The notes: a model not told the origin generated them from the sequence alone. Shown: positions 32,497 through 43,409, counted from the stretch's first letter. The stretch: DNA of 64,000 nucleotides from Diphasiastrum complanatum (GCA_029204225.1 CM055109.1:4634072-4698071); one strand, 5' to 3'. Made by a program: numbers and translations.

Positions 32497-32579
32497 TTTT
32501 TTTTTTTTTGCGATTCTGGGTCGCGAATCGCGATTCGCAGAATCGCAGACCCAGCGAATCGTGATTCGCTGCAACTATG
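31750..32579 (-). mobile_element. Non-autonomous TIR element, CATAGTTGC family, copy A2
   Basis: It is 830 bp with ends CATAGTTGCAGCGCGATTCC and the complement of CATAGTTGCAGCGAATCACG. The core is the reverse complement of copy A1, including the G/C-run block (31975-32085), ATGTGAGTGCAATGTAC and the GCCTCTCAGAAG segment. A 67-bp (TA)n lies inside at 32428-32494. There is no target duplication; the left flank is (TA)n. There is no coding frame. Confidence 0.7.
32428..32494. repeat. (TA)n microsatellite inside copy A2
   Basis: An uninterrupted TA run followed by a T-tract. Confidence 0.95.
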
Positions 32580-33429
32580 TGCGTCCACGTCCGGACGCGT
32601 CCAATTTTTTTCAAAAAAAAAAAAATTTCAAAAAAAGAAAAAAAAATACAGGCCCCCCATCCCAAAAGCAAAATAAAAACAATTTATGGCCCCTGTTTTT
32701 CCCCCGAAATTAATTATCAGAGGGTGCCTGTCACCCACCTGCCCCCTCCTATTGAAAAAATAGGAAAACAGTACCGAAAAAATTTGCAAAAATATTTGCA
32801 ACAGACCTAACCACTAGGCCATGCCTCTCATAACCTCAGTATTACTAAACAACCATGGCCAGTGAGCAATTCATAAATTATTACGAACCTTCATTGGGAA
32901 CTAAGCTCCAAAAAAGCGGCAAAGAAAGATCTGAGAGTGGTTTCGAGTGAAGGTTTGTATGGCAAACATATTACTGCCCCAAGGTTTAGAAGTGAATGCT
33001 CGCCAGAGGATTGGGGAAAGGTGAACGCTCACCAGAAGAGTGACAAGCTCTCAGGTTTAGAAGTCTCTGGGGGAAATTAGGGCTCACCAGAAGAGTGACA
33101 AGCTATACACTACTGTGACTCGGTTTAGGGGATCGGTTTCTTCCCCGGATGAACTTCAACAGCTTACTAATTAGTTATGGCACTACTCCAACTTGCTACA
33201 ATACGATGTCGAAATTTTGCGTACCAGCACGGGGGCTCCGAAACATCTCCCAGTTTTCAGGTCCCGACTGAACAAAGTGTCCCTGAAGCCCTGTTTAACG
33301 TCGAACTTCGGACAGATGATGCGGCCCAACCGTCAATCGTTTCCTCGTCCTGTTTGTTCCCACAGGTTCATATCGAGGTTGTCCATTGGCCGAAACAGAC
33401 GGCACCCGAAACAGATCCCGTTTGGAGAA

Positions 33430-34165
33430 ACGGGGCCGTCGGACGGAGAGTTGCAAAACCAGTCCATTTCGCTTGACCTAATTGCGCTTCTCTCCAGTCG
33501 AAGGGCCATTTTGATCGAACGATACCCGAATCAAGCCAGGCTCGATCCCTTGGGTTCGTATCGGGATCACGAACCTGTGGACTGTATTCCTGGACCCATG
33601 ATGCGTTCTACACAGTACCATGGCCTATGTGATGAGATAGATTTAGGGTTTAGGGTTTAGGGTCGATGTCACATGGGCAACTAGTTGGAGCATGTCCTGG
33701 TAGATGTTCGCCGACACAACGAACGGAAGCTAGAAGGAAGATTTCACGAGAGCCAGCGAGAGATAATGAGGCGACTACCGGAGCTGCAGCTACGTGCCCT
33801 CACAGTCCTCGGACCTGCTCCCCCCTGACTGAGCTGGCGTGGGCGAGGAAACGCAACGAATTGGAATTAACTTCACCACAGAACAACTTCCCATGGTCCG
33901 GGACAGGGTCCCTCGTCGTCGGGCCAGCCAGTAGGTCTTCTGGTTCCCGGTAGTGAACGACACAGTTATGATGACGAAACGGGACTGTCGGACGGATAGC
34001 TGCAGAACTAGTCCATTTGGATTGACCTAATTGGGTTTCTAACCCGTCGAACGACCATTTTGACCGGACGATGCCCGGATCGGGCCAGGCTCGGTCCCCT
34101 GAGTACGTACCCGCTCCACGAACCAGTGGACTGTATTCCTGGACCATTGATACATTCTACGCAGG
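33430..34165 (+). repeat. Dispersed direct duplication (33430-33620 and 33980-34165)
   Basis: Both blocks contain, in order, the CGTCGGACGGA or CTGTCGGACGGA phrase, AGTCCATTT, TTGACCTAATT, CCATTTTGA and GTGGACTGTATTCCTGGACC. By eye they are about 75-80% alike, separated by some 360 bp of unrelated sequence. Confidence 0.75.
33642..33662 (+). repeat. Three TTTAGGG telomere-type units
   Basis: Perfect (TTTAGGG)3. A degenerate complementary stretch (CCTAAACCCCAAACCC) lies at 34177-34192. The array is far too short for a telomere. Confidence 0.95.
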
Positions 34166-34222
34166 TTTAAGTATATGCCCTAAACCCCAAACCCAAGCAC
34201 CCTTGAACCTAAATCCTAAACT

Positions 34223-34391
34223 CACACACACACATTGTGCACACACACAAATCCTCTCTCTCTACGTTCCTCACTCTCTGTCTCTTCCTCTCTCTCTCAC
34301 ACACAGATCACCACACACACACAACTGAATGCACACAAATCAACACACAATTTTCACACACACAATTTTCTCACACACACACACACAAACA

Positions 34392-34438
<47 letters not shown>
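34223..34438. repeat. (CA)n-rich then (TC)n microsatellites
   Basis: CACACA runs between 34223 and 34388 mixed with CTCTC, then a clean (TC)n from 34395 to 34438. Open frames across it are low-complexity artefacts. Confidence 0.9.
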
Positions 34439-34439
<1 letters not shown>

Positions 34440-34689
34440 GCTCTCCCACACTCTCCCTCTTCCGCCCTCTGCCTGCTCTCGGGTTCTGCGGACTGTCCGC
34501 AGGGCCCGCGGGTTTTTGCTTCTTTTTTTTTTTTAAAAAAACGCATCCGGGCCCGGACGCGTTCTGGGCCCCGGATGCGTCCGCGTCCGGACGCTGGACG
34601 TGTCCAGCCATTAAAAAAATAAAAATAAAAAAAAGGACGCGTCCGACCCCGCGTCCGGGGGTCGGACGCGGCCATTTTGGCCTATATAT

Positions 34690-34770
34690 CATAGTTGCCC
34701 AGAAACGCGTTTCTAGGCCAGAAACGCTAAAAAAATAAAAACAGAATATAATTTTTTTTGGTTTATAGTT

Positions 34771-34847
<77 letters not shown>

Positions 34848-34971
34848 GTGTCTTTTCTCTTCATTACAGTTTCAGCCATGAATCGGTCAGTATGGATCAA
34901 TATGGTCAATATGATTTTGCAACGTGTCAATATGGTTCCTCATGATTTCATTTCGTTTGGTTGTGATCTCA

Positions 34972-35046
<75 letters not shown>

Positions 35047-35145
35047 ACATGCGTCTTTTCTCTTCAGTGTGGTTGAAACAATGATTCAGTACGGTTCAGC
35101 ATGATTCAGTAGGGTTCCTTGTGGTTTCTGTTCGGTTTGTTGTGA

Positions 35146-35234
<89 letters not shown>

Positions 35235-35417
35235 CCTGCTGTGAACACGACGGGCCATTCTAATTTTTTATTTTTAAGGACCTAAACCATAAATCTAGTA
35301 GGAGTTAATGCACCTGAACTGGACCATCCTGTACCCGAAACATTCGGCAACCTATATAAATGTATTGCCCTTAATTAGAAGAGCTTTAATCTGATACCCA
35401 TATTGCCCACAAAAAAA
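34690..35417 (+). mobile_element. Non-autonomous TIR element, CATAGTTGC family, copy A3 (right end missing)
   Basis: The left end is CATAGTTGCCCAGAAACGCG. The right part (35300-35417) matches copy A1 in the same orientation: TTAATGCACCT, CGGCAAC and GATACCCATATTGCCCACAA. The middle is replaced by three (AG)n tracts. No right terminal repeat is found. Confidence 0.6.
34773..35232. repeat. Compound repeat: three (AG)n tracts separated by related spacers
   Basis: AG tracts at 34773-34844, 34976-35044 and 35149-35232. The two spacers share TCTTTTCTCTTCA, a degenerate ATGATTCAGTATGGTTC-like part and GGTTGTGATC or TTGTTGTGATCC just before the next tract, so spacer plus tract forms a unit of roughly 175-205 bp. 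Confidence 0.85.
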
Positions 35418-35847
35418 CTGTCAGAAGCAACATTTGCCACTCATGAATTGCATGGCATAGTTGCTAAAAAAACTCATGAGGTCATAAATCCATATGTACA
35501 ACGATATGAGTAGATTCATTTGCAATATTACGATGCATTAGGTAAACAATTTTGTATATGAGCCATGTACCTACTAGCTAAGTTGAACTGGTGCCCGTAC
35601 AAACCTCGATGCCTAGCCATATAAAAATTCTAAAATCTATAGGTTCAAATTATGAATTTAAACAAGCTTATTTTGCAAAAGGTAGTAAATAAGGAATCAT
35701 AAATAATATTAGACAAATATCATATCTAATTCTACTAAATCGTGTATCTTGTGGCGTATAGGTATGACAACCTTTGGCATACTTAAGATATTCGTATGGA
35801 TGAACGGTGCCTAGTGAAGTACAATGGCAACAGTGCTACATGGTATG
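35418..35847. other. Unassigned stretch
   Basis: No gene or repeat recognised apart from an isolated CATAGTTGC at 35456-35464, the terminal motif of the TIR family, with nothing else matching. Confidence 0.3.
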
Positions 35848-35852
35848 GTTTT
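35848..35852. repeat. Left target-site duplication of Ty3-4 (GTTTT)
   Basis: GTTTT precedes the 5' LTR and recurs right after the 3' LTR at 42060-42064. Confidence 0.9.
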
Positions 35853-36210
35853 TGTTACGAGCTCGTAACCAGTGCCGAACCCTCGAGAACACAGATAGGT
35901 CAGATACCACAGTCAGGGTCGTGTCCAGCGTACATGACCAATAGGGCAAGACAGTGTGAGTAGTGTGCCCCAGCACGGTCCATAGCTATGGCGGGCCTAA
36001 CACAGCCTAGGGACCCTGTCAGCAGGATAGGGCTCCCAGTTGGGTCCCGACGTGCAGTCGGCCATGTCAGTGCCACGTGGCCGACACTTGGCAGTTGCAT
36101 GCTACCAGTCCTCACACTGGGCTAGGAGGGGCTTACTCTATATCAGGGAGTAGGCAAGGTTGGGTGGATCAGTTAGTGTTTGCCCTCCTGTAGTGTTAGG
36201 ATCTATTACA
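35853..36210 (+). repeat. Ty3-4 5' LTR (358 bp)
   Basis: TGTTACGAG ... TATTACA. Bases 35854-35869 (GTTACGAGCTCGTAAC) are a perfect 16-bp palindrome at the very start. A TATA-like CTATATCA lies at about 36137. Confidence 0.95.
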
Positions 36211-36211
36211 C

Positions 36212-36224
36212 TGGTATCAGAGCC
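36212..36224 (+). promoter_or_regulatory. Ty3-4 primer-binding site (tRNA-iMet)
   Basis: TGGTATCAGAGCC, an exact match to the plant initiator-Met site, two bases after the LTR. Confidence 0.92.
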
Positions 36225-37106
36225 ATCTCCATCCTAGGGAGTTCAGGAGCAGCAGTAGAGAAAGCTATCAGAAGATAGGAAATGTTTCTCAGTTTCTCAG
36301 AAAAGATTAGAGGAGGAGAATCGTTGTAGGTGCAGCCTTCAAACCCTTGAAATTCATTGAGAATTTACAGTTGTAGGAAGTAGAATTCCTTCTGTAGATA
36401 AATCGCTGGAAAGGCAGCAATCTATATCAGATTTCAGACATCTGATAGGAGATTTTAGAAAGGATTTAGAGTAGAAACCAGCGAGCAGGTCCATCGCTGT
36501 GGGATCAGACATCTACCTCTGAAATTTCAAAGAAATCCAAGGAAGTTTGAGGGGTTTTCAAGCAAATTTTCTTAGCAGGGCCAGCGCTGGACAGGAAGGT
36601 GGAAAAGTGGAATTTCATCCCTGTTTTTTGAGATTTCTCAGAAGTTTGAACTTCAAACTTGATTGCCACAGACCAGCGACCTACCAGCTGAGTTCAGATC
36701 AGAGATTCAAGCAAAGATTGGGCCTTAAATTTCAGAAAATTGGGCCAGACAGGTGGCTGTCCCGCCAGCGAGGGCAGAGATATAAAAAATTCCGGATTTT
36801 TTGTTGAAAAATTCCGGTTTTTACTCAGTTTGTTGGAGCCCCACACCTGAAATCAGATCAGTCAGCTACTCAACTCAAGAACCGGGAAATTTGGCACCGT
36901 TTTGAAGCTTCAAACTAGGATTTTCCGGGACAGCAGATCTGAAATCTTGGGTAAAAGAGCTGAGAGGGTTCCTCTTCATCTTTTCTTTGGAAGTACAGTC
37001 CTCAGAAACAGCTAAGTCATCTTTCCTTTCCCTTGTACAGTTGTAATTTAGTCTTTTAGACTTTTTTTCCTTCAGAAGTTAAGGTAGCTCTCTTTCAGTT
37101 CCAAAG
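36225..37106 (+). other. Ty3-4 leader
   Basis: About 0.9 kb untranslated leader with repeated CCAGCG(A/C) motifs (near 36478, 36580, 36670, 36765). No gene; the frame at 36547-36807 is incidental. Confidence 0.6.
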
Positions 37107-38493
37107 ATGACCACTCCTCAGAGACCTGATCAACCCCCGGAGAGAGGCTTCGACGAACTTGAAACAGAAGCCTTGGCTTACAGTAAAGGGAAGGAACCAT
37201 GGAATTGGAAGAACAGGAACAGTTCGCCAAAGAGCTCGATGAACTGGTTACCAAGGAGCAGTTTCTCTAGTTGGTAACAGAAGTGGATGAACTGAAATTG
37301 CCAATTTCAAGTCCAGTGTGGACGACTCGTTCGCTGAACTCAAAAGCTTGATTTTGAGTTCCGCGAAAGGAAGCCTTCCCTCCACTTCTCAGTTATCCCC
37401 TTCTCCACTTCCATCAGTTTCGGGTGAGACTTTACGGTCTCACCCCAGTGTTTTTAAAGATTTAAAGCCTCCTACTTTTAATGGGGAAGAGAAGGATAAA
37501 AATGCAGACATTCTACAAACCTTCCTCAGCAAATGGAAGAACATTCATGCTCTTAAACAGACCCCTGACCATTTGCAAGCTATTAAGGCCAGTCTTTCCT
37601 TAGGGCCTATGGCCTATAAGTGGTGCTTAAATCTCCAGGAGACTGGGCAGACTCCCCGGTCATGGAAAGCTTTTGAAGAAGCTTTCCTAAGAGAATTTTT
37701 ACCAGAAAATGAACTTGATAGAGCCTGGGAAGCCTGGGAAAGAACAATAATGGATAAATCCCTCATCCAATATATCCCGCAGTATTGAGAAGCAATTTTA
37801 AAGATTAAAAATATGGATGACTATCAGAAAATCAGGGGATTTGTCCGTGGCCCCAAAGATGAATATAAAGTAGAGGTCCAGAGAAACTCGCCTACTACCC
37901 TTGAGCAAGCTCTCAGATATGCTCAAATCTATGATGATTCAATGGGTAGGAAGAAGGCGAGACAGCAGCCACTTTCTGAGCAGCCTTCTCAGAAAGACTT
38001 TCAATTTAAAAAGAAATTTTTAAAAGGAAAGAACCAAGATAAATTTAAAAGTGAAGCTCCTCAGAAACGCCCTTCACTCATACAGCCCTTAAAACCAGAT
38101 GATTTTGAGAAAGCCAAACAAAAACGTTTGTGCTTTGTGTGTATGGGCAAGGGACACACAGTCAGACAGTGTCCCAAGAGGCCTTTCACTAAAAAAGATA
38201 AGAAAGATAAAAAACAAGTTCATCTTGTTCAGACTGTATGTTTCCCCAGTGACTCGGCAGCTTCCGAGATCAAAGTGTATCATGAAGATCATGAACACTG
38301 TTGCCAGCTGACCTTTGCAATGCTAGCGAGACCCTTCAGTTTTGGGCCGCATGACCTAGTACGTATGCATGGGAAAGTTGGTAACCAGTCAGTAAGAGTT
38401 ATGGTTGATGATGGGGCAACCCATAATTTCATCAACTACACCTGGTTAAAAAGCTTAAACTACCAGAAGTACCTAGTCAGCATAGGTACATAG
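37107..38493 (+). pseudogene. gag: Ty3-4 gag and start of protease
   Basis: It starts at MTTPQRPDQPPERGFDELET (37107), shifts frame at about 37200, then VFKDLKPPTFNGEEKDKNAD and MAYKWCLNLQETGQTPRSWK (capsid), an in-frame TGA at 37786-37788, and continues with MDDYQKIRGFVRG to one zinc knuckle, CFVCMGKGHTVRQC. The protease begins in the same frame with RVMVDDGATHNFI, where the usual D-S-G is D-D-G. A frameshift follows at about 38485. Confidence 0.85.
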
Positions 38494-38534
38494 TTTCATT
38501 AGCTAAGGGTGAAGATAAAAAAATATGGGAAACT

Positions 38535-38970
38535 ATGGTAAGTGAGTTGAATCTTGGTATTCAGGGGTACCAAGATGAAATAAACTTTCAGATAATGCAC
38601 CTGGATCGCACAGACATTGTTCTCGGGAGAGATTGGCTCTACAGTTTAGGACCTTCCCTCCACAGAAACTATCAGGAGAACACCCTCAGCTTTCAGCATA
38701 AAGGCCGAGAGATCCAGTTGCATGGGGAGCATGATGTTCCCAACAGTCCTATGGTCTGCAGTTCAGAGCTCTGTCAGCTAATCGGAGACGAAGACCATCA
38801 GGTATTCTTATGTGACTTTCAGTTTATTCCTGAAGTTTCTATTTCCAGTTCTATTCAGCAAAAAATCGGTAAATTAGAAACTTTATTGTCTAAATTTAAA
38901 GATGTTTTTCCTGAAGATTTGCCACATGGTTTACCACCTAGCAGAGAGGTAGATCGTAATAAACCTAGTA
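38535..38970 (+). pseudogene. pro: Ty3-4 protease end and linker to RT
   Basis: NFQIMHLDRTDIVLGRDWLY is the conserved end of the protease. The linker SKFKDVFPEDLPHGLPPSRE leads into RT, with a frameshift at about 38965. Confidence 0.8.
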
Positions 38971-40347
38971 CCGGGTACAGCAACTGTTTCTAAACCTCCG
39001 TATCGGGTCAGCCGAACAGAGGATGAAGAAAAAACTAGGCAGTTAACAGATTATCTTGGGAAAGGCCAAATTCAGACCAGTAGTTCACCATGGGCCTCAC
39101 CAGTCCTATTGGTGAAAAAGAAAGAGGGATCTATGCGTCTTTGCGTAGATTACAGAGCCCTCAATAAAGTCACAATTCAGAATAAATACCCTATGCCTCG
39201 GGCAGACGAGTTGTTTGATCAACTCGACGGGGCTAAATTTTTCAGTAAAATAGACCTCAGATCGGGATATCATCAAGTCCGTATAAAATCGGAAGATGTC
39301 TCGAAAACAGCTTTTAGGACTCGTCACGGTCATTATGAGTTTAAGGTGATGCCATTTGGGCTCACAAATGCTCCAGCAACCTTTACGACCTTGATGAACA
39401 GTGTCCTCAGACCATACTTGGGTAATTTTGTAGTCGTATTTTTAGATGACATCCTCGTCTACAGCAAAACGAGGAAGGAGCATCTAAAACACCTCAGAAA
39501 GGTGTTTTGGCTACTCAGAAAGCATAAGCTTTATGCTAAACAATCCAAGTGTGAATTCTTCGTTGAAGAAGTAGCATATTTGGGTCACATTATCTCTTCA
39601 TATGGGATTAAGATGGAGCCAAATGAGGTTAAAGCCATATTCAGTTGGCTGAGACCTCAGAATATTTTGGAACTTCAGATCTTTCTTGGTTTGGCGGGAT
39701 ATTACAGACGATTTGTCAAGGAATATGCTCAGATAGTAGTTCCTATGACAAATCTTCTTAAGGGGAAGGGAAAGGAGTTCATTTGGGAGTCCGCACAGCA
39801 GGAGAGCTTTGATGCTCTCAAAACAGCCTTAGCTACAGCACCAGTTTTAAAAGTCGTCGACCCCAATCAGCCATTTGTGGTCGAAACAGATGCTAGCGAC
39901 TTTGCAGTAGGTGCTGTGCTAACTCAGGGTGGACGACCAGTTGCGTTCGAGAGTAAAAAACTCGAGCCAGCTCAGACTAGGTACAGTGCCTATGAAAAGG
40001 AACTCTTTTCTACAGTCCATGCCCTTAAGACTTGGAGGCATTATTTGTATGGTGCCAACTTTGAGGTCCTGACAGACCATGAGAGTCTCAGATACCTTTG
40101 CAATCAACCTGAGCTTAGAGGTCGGAAAGCTCGTTGGGCAGAGTTGATGCAAGAGTTTGACATGTCTATCAGATATAGACGTGGAAAATTCAATACAGTA
40201 GCAGATGCCCTTAGCAGAATGCCTATGATAAATGAGCTGAGTTTTACTCAGATTCGTAATGAGTTACTCGAATCCTTGAGTGGGAAATGCCAGCATGATG
40301 CATTTTTCTCTATTATCTGGAACTCAGTCCAAAGCAGACAGTTATAG
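38971..40347 (+). pseudogene. pol: Ty3-4 reverse transcriptase and RNase H
   Basis: This stretch is undamaged: [52 protein letters not shown] (first Asp), [24 protein letters not shown] (catalytic FLDD), then RNase H with [25 protein letters not shown] and [10 protein letters not shown]. Codon 40345-40347 is a TAG before an acidic linker. The set is typical of plant chromoviruses. Confidence 0.93.
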
Positions 40348-40489
40348 ACTCCAGAACCAGTTCCCGGGGCTAGTGCCAGTTCATCCAAGAATACGGCAGC
40401 TTCCGTTGAGGATGATGATGAGTCCGAGTATACGTCGTCAGATGACGTTGAGGATTCTGAGCCTGTATTACCCAAGCAAACCCCAGTGG

Positions 40490-41690
40490 TTGAGGGTGTG
40501 TCATGACAATCCTAGTGCAGGACTCCCAGGCATACAGAAGACCTATGAGCTTCTTCGTAGGCAATTTTTCTGGCCCAGTATGAAAAAGGACGTCCACCAG
40601 TATGTAACCAGTTGCCAGAAATGTCAAGTAAACAAAGCAGAGCGTTTAAAGGCAGGAGGGTTGTTGCATCCCTTAGAAATACCAGCTGGTAAATGGGAGA
40701 GTATCTCCAGGGATTTTATAGTAGGCCTGCCTAAAACCCAAAAGGGTAATGACGCTATATGGGTCACAGTTGACCGTCTGACCAAAATGGCTCATTTCAT
40801 TCCGACCAAAACAACCGTTAGAGCTCAATAAGTTAACTGGAAATTTTTGGAGGGCAGTATTCCATCATCTCCATACTAAACTTAATATGAGTACCACAGA
40901 CCATCCACAGACGGACGGTCAAACAGAGAGGGTAAATCAAGTGCTGGAGGATATGCTTCGTGCATACGTCAGCAAGAAGCAGACTAATTGGGAGGAGTAT
41001 CTCTCGATATTAGAGTTTGCTTACAACAGTACCAAACATTCAGCTACGGGATACAACCCATTTATGCTGATGTACGGTTTTCAGCCACGCTCACCCACAG
41101 CTGTAGGGTTTAAACAAGAAAAAGTTGAAGCAGCCAGAAACTTTTTAGAGGACCTAAACCAGATGATAGAACATGCTAAGCGTAGCATTAGGCAGTCCTA
41201 GGATCGAGCCAGGCATTATGCAGATCCACACAGACGAGATGTGCAGTTCTCCACTGGTGAGAAAGTCTACTTGAGAGTCCCAGTCGACTCTAAAACCCTC
41301 AAATCAGGAGTGTGTGCTAAGTTGTCTCCAAGGTATTGTGGTCCCTTTACCATCAGTAGGAGACTAGGCGAGGTCACCTATGAACTAGAACTCCCACACA
41401 GCAGTAAGGTTTTTCCAGTCTTTCATGTAAGTCAGTTACGAAAAGCCTTAACCAGATCAGACAATCTGGTAGGGGACAGTGTTCTAGTTCTCCCATTGGA
41501 CCCTCAGCAACCTCCACATGAACCAGAGGAGATTCTTGATAGTAGAGAGACGCAGACTCGTCATACTCTATACCGAGAATATCTGGTTAAGTGGAATGAT
41601 CAGCCTGTTGAGAATGCCACTTGGGAAAGAGGCAGCATCCTTCGCAAGATTTTTCCAGACTTTGTCTTAGAGGACCAAGACGAGTCTTAA
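40490..41690 (+). pseudogene. pol: Ty3-4 integrase and chromodomain
   Basis: The zinc domain reads CHDNPSAGLPGIQKTYELLR and CQKCQ, with the second His replaced by Leu. The first catalytic Asp is in WESISRDFIVGLP. A deletion at about 40830 removes the second Asp region (the join reads TTVRAQ then, out of frame, KLTGNFWRAVF). The Glu is in DGQTERVNQVLEDM. A TAG lies at 41199-41201. The tail has HPVFHVSQLR-like VFPVFHVSQLRKAL and a chromodomain, YREYLVKWNDQPVENATWER, which in this group steers integration to heterochromatin. Confidence 0.9.
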
Positions 41691-41701
41691 GGGGGAGGGA
41701 G
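41689..41701 (+). promoter_or_regulatory. Ty3-4 polypurine tract
   Basis: AAGGGGGAGGGAG just before the 3' LTR; primes plus-strand DNA synthesis. Confidence 0.85.
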
Positions 41702-42059
41702 TGTTACGAGCTCGTAACCAGTGCCGAACCCTAGAGAACACAGATAGGTCAGATACCACAGTCAGGGTCGTGTCCAACGTACATGACCAACAAGGCAAGA
41801 CAGTGTGAGTAGTGTGCCCCAGCACGGTCCATAGCTATGGCGGGCCTAACACAGCCTAGGGACCCTGTCAGCAGGATAGGGGCTCCAGTTGGGTCCCGAC
41901 GTGCAGTCGGCCACGTCAGTGTCACGTGGCCGACACTTGGCAGTTGCATGCTACCAGTCCTCACACTGGGCTAAGAGGGGCTTACTCTATATCAGGGAGT
42001 AGGCAAGGTTGGGTGGATCAGTTAGTGTTTGCCCTACTGTGGTGTTAGGATCTATTACA
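41702..42059 (+). repeat. Ty3-4 3' LTR (358 bp)
   Basis: Same length as the 5' LTR with about a dozen differences by eye (for example CCCTCGAG to CCCTAGAG). The 16-bp palindrome is kept at 41703-41718. Confidence 0.95.
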
Positions 42060-42064
42060 GTTTT
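42060..42064. repeat. Right target-site duplication of Ty3-4 (GTTTT)
   Basis: Identical to 35848-35852. Confidence 0.9.
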
Positions 42065-42659
42065 GACCCCAAATAAATCAACTACTGAAGCATGAGCTAA
42101 GTTATTTTTGAAGACTTACAACATTATTCTACTGTAAACAGCTGGTTATAATGCAGTGCTCTTCTCAAAGAAATCAAAATTGTGAGTGAACTCGATACTT
42201 GAGGTTATTTTTTATTTGTTCTTAGTTTTCTCTTGTTTTAGTTTTACTGAGGCTATGTTTTATAGTCACACAAAAAGGAAAGCTTTTCATAGGCTAGTGG
42301 CAGTCAAGTACCCTAAAACAGAGCCCCCCCCACTCCTCAAAAAATAAAAAGGTTACTCAGCTAAATACAAGGCAAGATGGAGCGATCTGCGAGGTGTGAT
42401 ATCTGTATTCTTCAATCCAGTTTATTCGTGGTAAGAAAAAAAAAACTACAATCTATATCAAATGAAAGCTTCAGCTTTTCGAACTAAAGCAGAAAAGCAA
42501 GCGATCTTGACAAATATAAATATAAAGAAGGAAGGAAGGAAGCCAAGTCAAGCATAACACTGAATGTTATATTGACGACATGGATAAAGCTGAAAATACC
42601 TGTAAGAGACCTCGCCAAGTGACATGGTCGGTTCAAACCACGCCTCCACAGGCGTTTCC

Positions 42660-42717
<58 letters not shown>

Positions 42718-43409
42718 TGAGGACAGCAACATAAGTTGTAATTGACTGAAATTCATAGTTTGACCAACTTGAACACACTTTTTTAGGACGTGTTGGGAGT
42801 AAGGGCTCAAGTCATGGGATGGTTTGCACTAAGTATTACCTATTGGCTGGGACTCCGCAGGTAGTTCTTTCTTTCCACGCAGGCAGGCTGGAAAAGGGCC
42901 GCAACGCAGCAATCCACAGTCTTTTAAAATGGTGTCTGACTAGGCAGAAGATCTTGCTGTTTGTTTGCAGTGATTTCTCAATTGTTTGAGAGAAGTTTGC
43001 AGGCTATTAATTAGCCTTTAGTGCGTGATTCACAAGGGTTTGCATACCTGTCCAGCGAGCAATGGGCAGGGCTCAAACTCGAGCTTTCAGATGGGCTTCT
43101 TTAACTACACAGGCCCAAACTGTTACCACACAGCAATCGTTCTAGACAGGCATTTAGCTTCACAAGGAACTAGTGAATGACGAGCGGTCAACACAAAAAA
43201 TCTCAAACAAGGTGGCAACAGTCCGCAAATAGTTGTATCGCTTTTCCTTTGTCTATGAAGACTTTGCATGGGTCTTTGTGATTTAGAAGTAGGGTTATAG
43301 CGAGCTGTTAGACAACGTTTTCAAGGCAGCGCTCAAGGCTAGTGCTCAACTGCAGAGCTTCGGTGATTAAACTTTCAACAGGGAATCACACAAATAGCTC
43401 GTAGAAGTT
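42065..43409. other. Unassigned stretch with a (TC)n microsatellite
   Basis: No gene recognised. (TC)n at 42663-42714. The last few hundred bases may be the leader of the RT element that follows. Confidence 0.4.

Larger units (their letters stand above)
32580..34689. other. Block bounded by GGACGCGTCC palindromes, between two TIR elements
   Basis: The left edge carries GGACGCGTCC then a T-tract (32593-32611); the right edge carries an A-tract then GGACGCGTCC (34626-34644), an inverted arrangement. The inside has a 22-bp direct repeat (CTCACCAGAAGAGTGACAAG at about 33028 and 33084), a duplicated 190-bp block, three telomere-type units and CA/CT microsatellites. No recognised gene; a frame at 33666-33953 is not convincing. 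Confidence 0.45.
35853..42059 (+). mobile_element. Ty3-4: chromovirus with both LTRs and target duplication
   Basis: It is a 6.2 kb element with 5' LTR 35853-36210, iMet-type primer site, leader, gag, protease, RT, RNase H, integrase, chromodomain, polypurine tract and 3' LTR 41702-42059. The LTRs are each 358 bp and differ at about a dozen positions, so this is among the younger insertions here. Pol has several frameshifts, two in-frame stops and a deletion across the second catalytic Asp of integrase, so it cannot move by itself. Confidence 0.92.

Noticed and set aside
33642-33662. Telomere or chromosome end
   Set aside because: Only three TTTAGGG units with ordinary sequence on both sides; interstitial telomere-type sequence.
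35456-35464. Right end of copy A3 at an isolated CATAGTTGC
   Set aside because: The motif is in the direct, not inverted, orientation and nothing next to it matches the family.
42620-42650. tRNA gene suggested by GGTTCAAACC
   Set aside because: The B-box-like match stands alone; no A box at the right distance and no cloverleaf pairing could be made.
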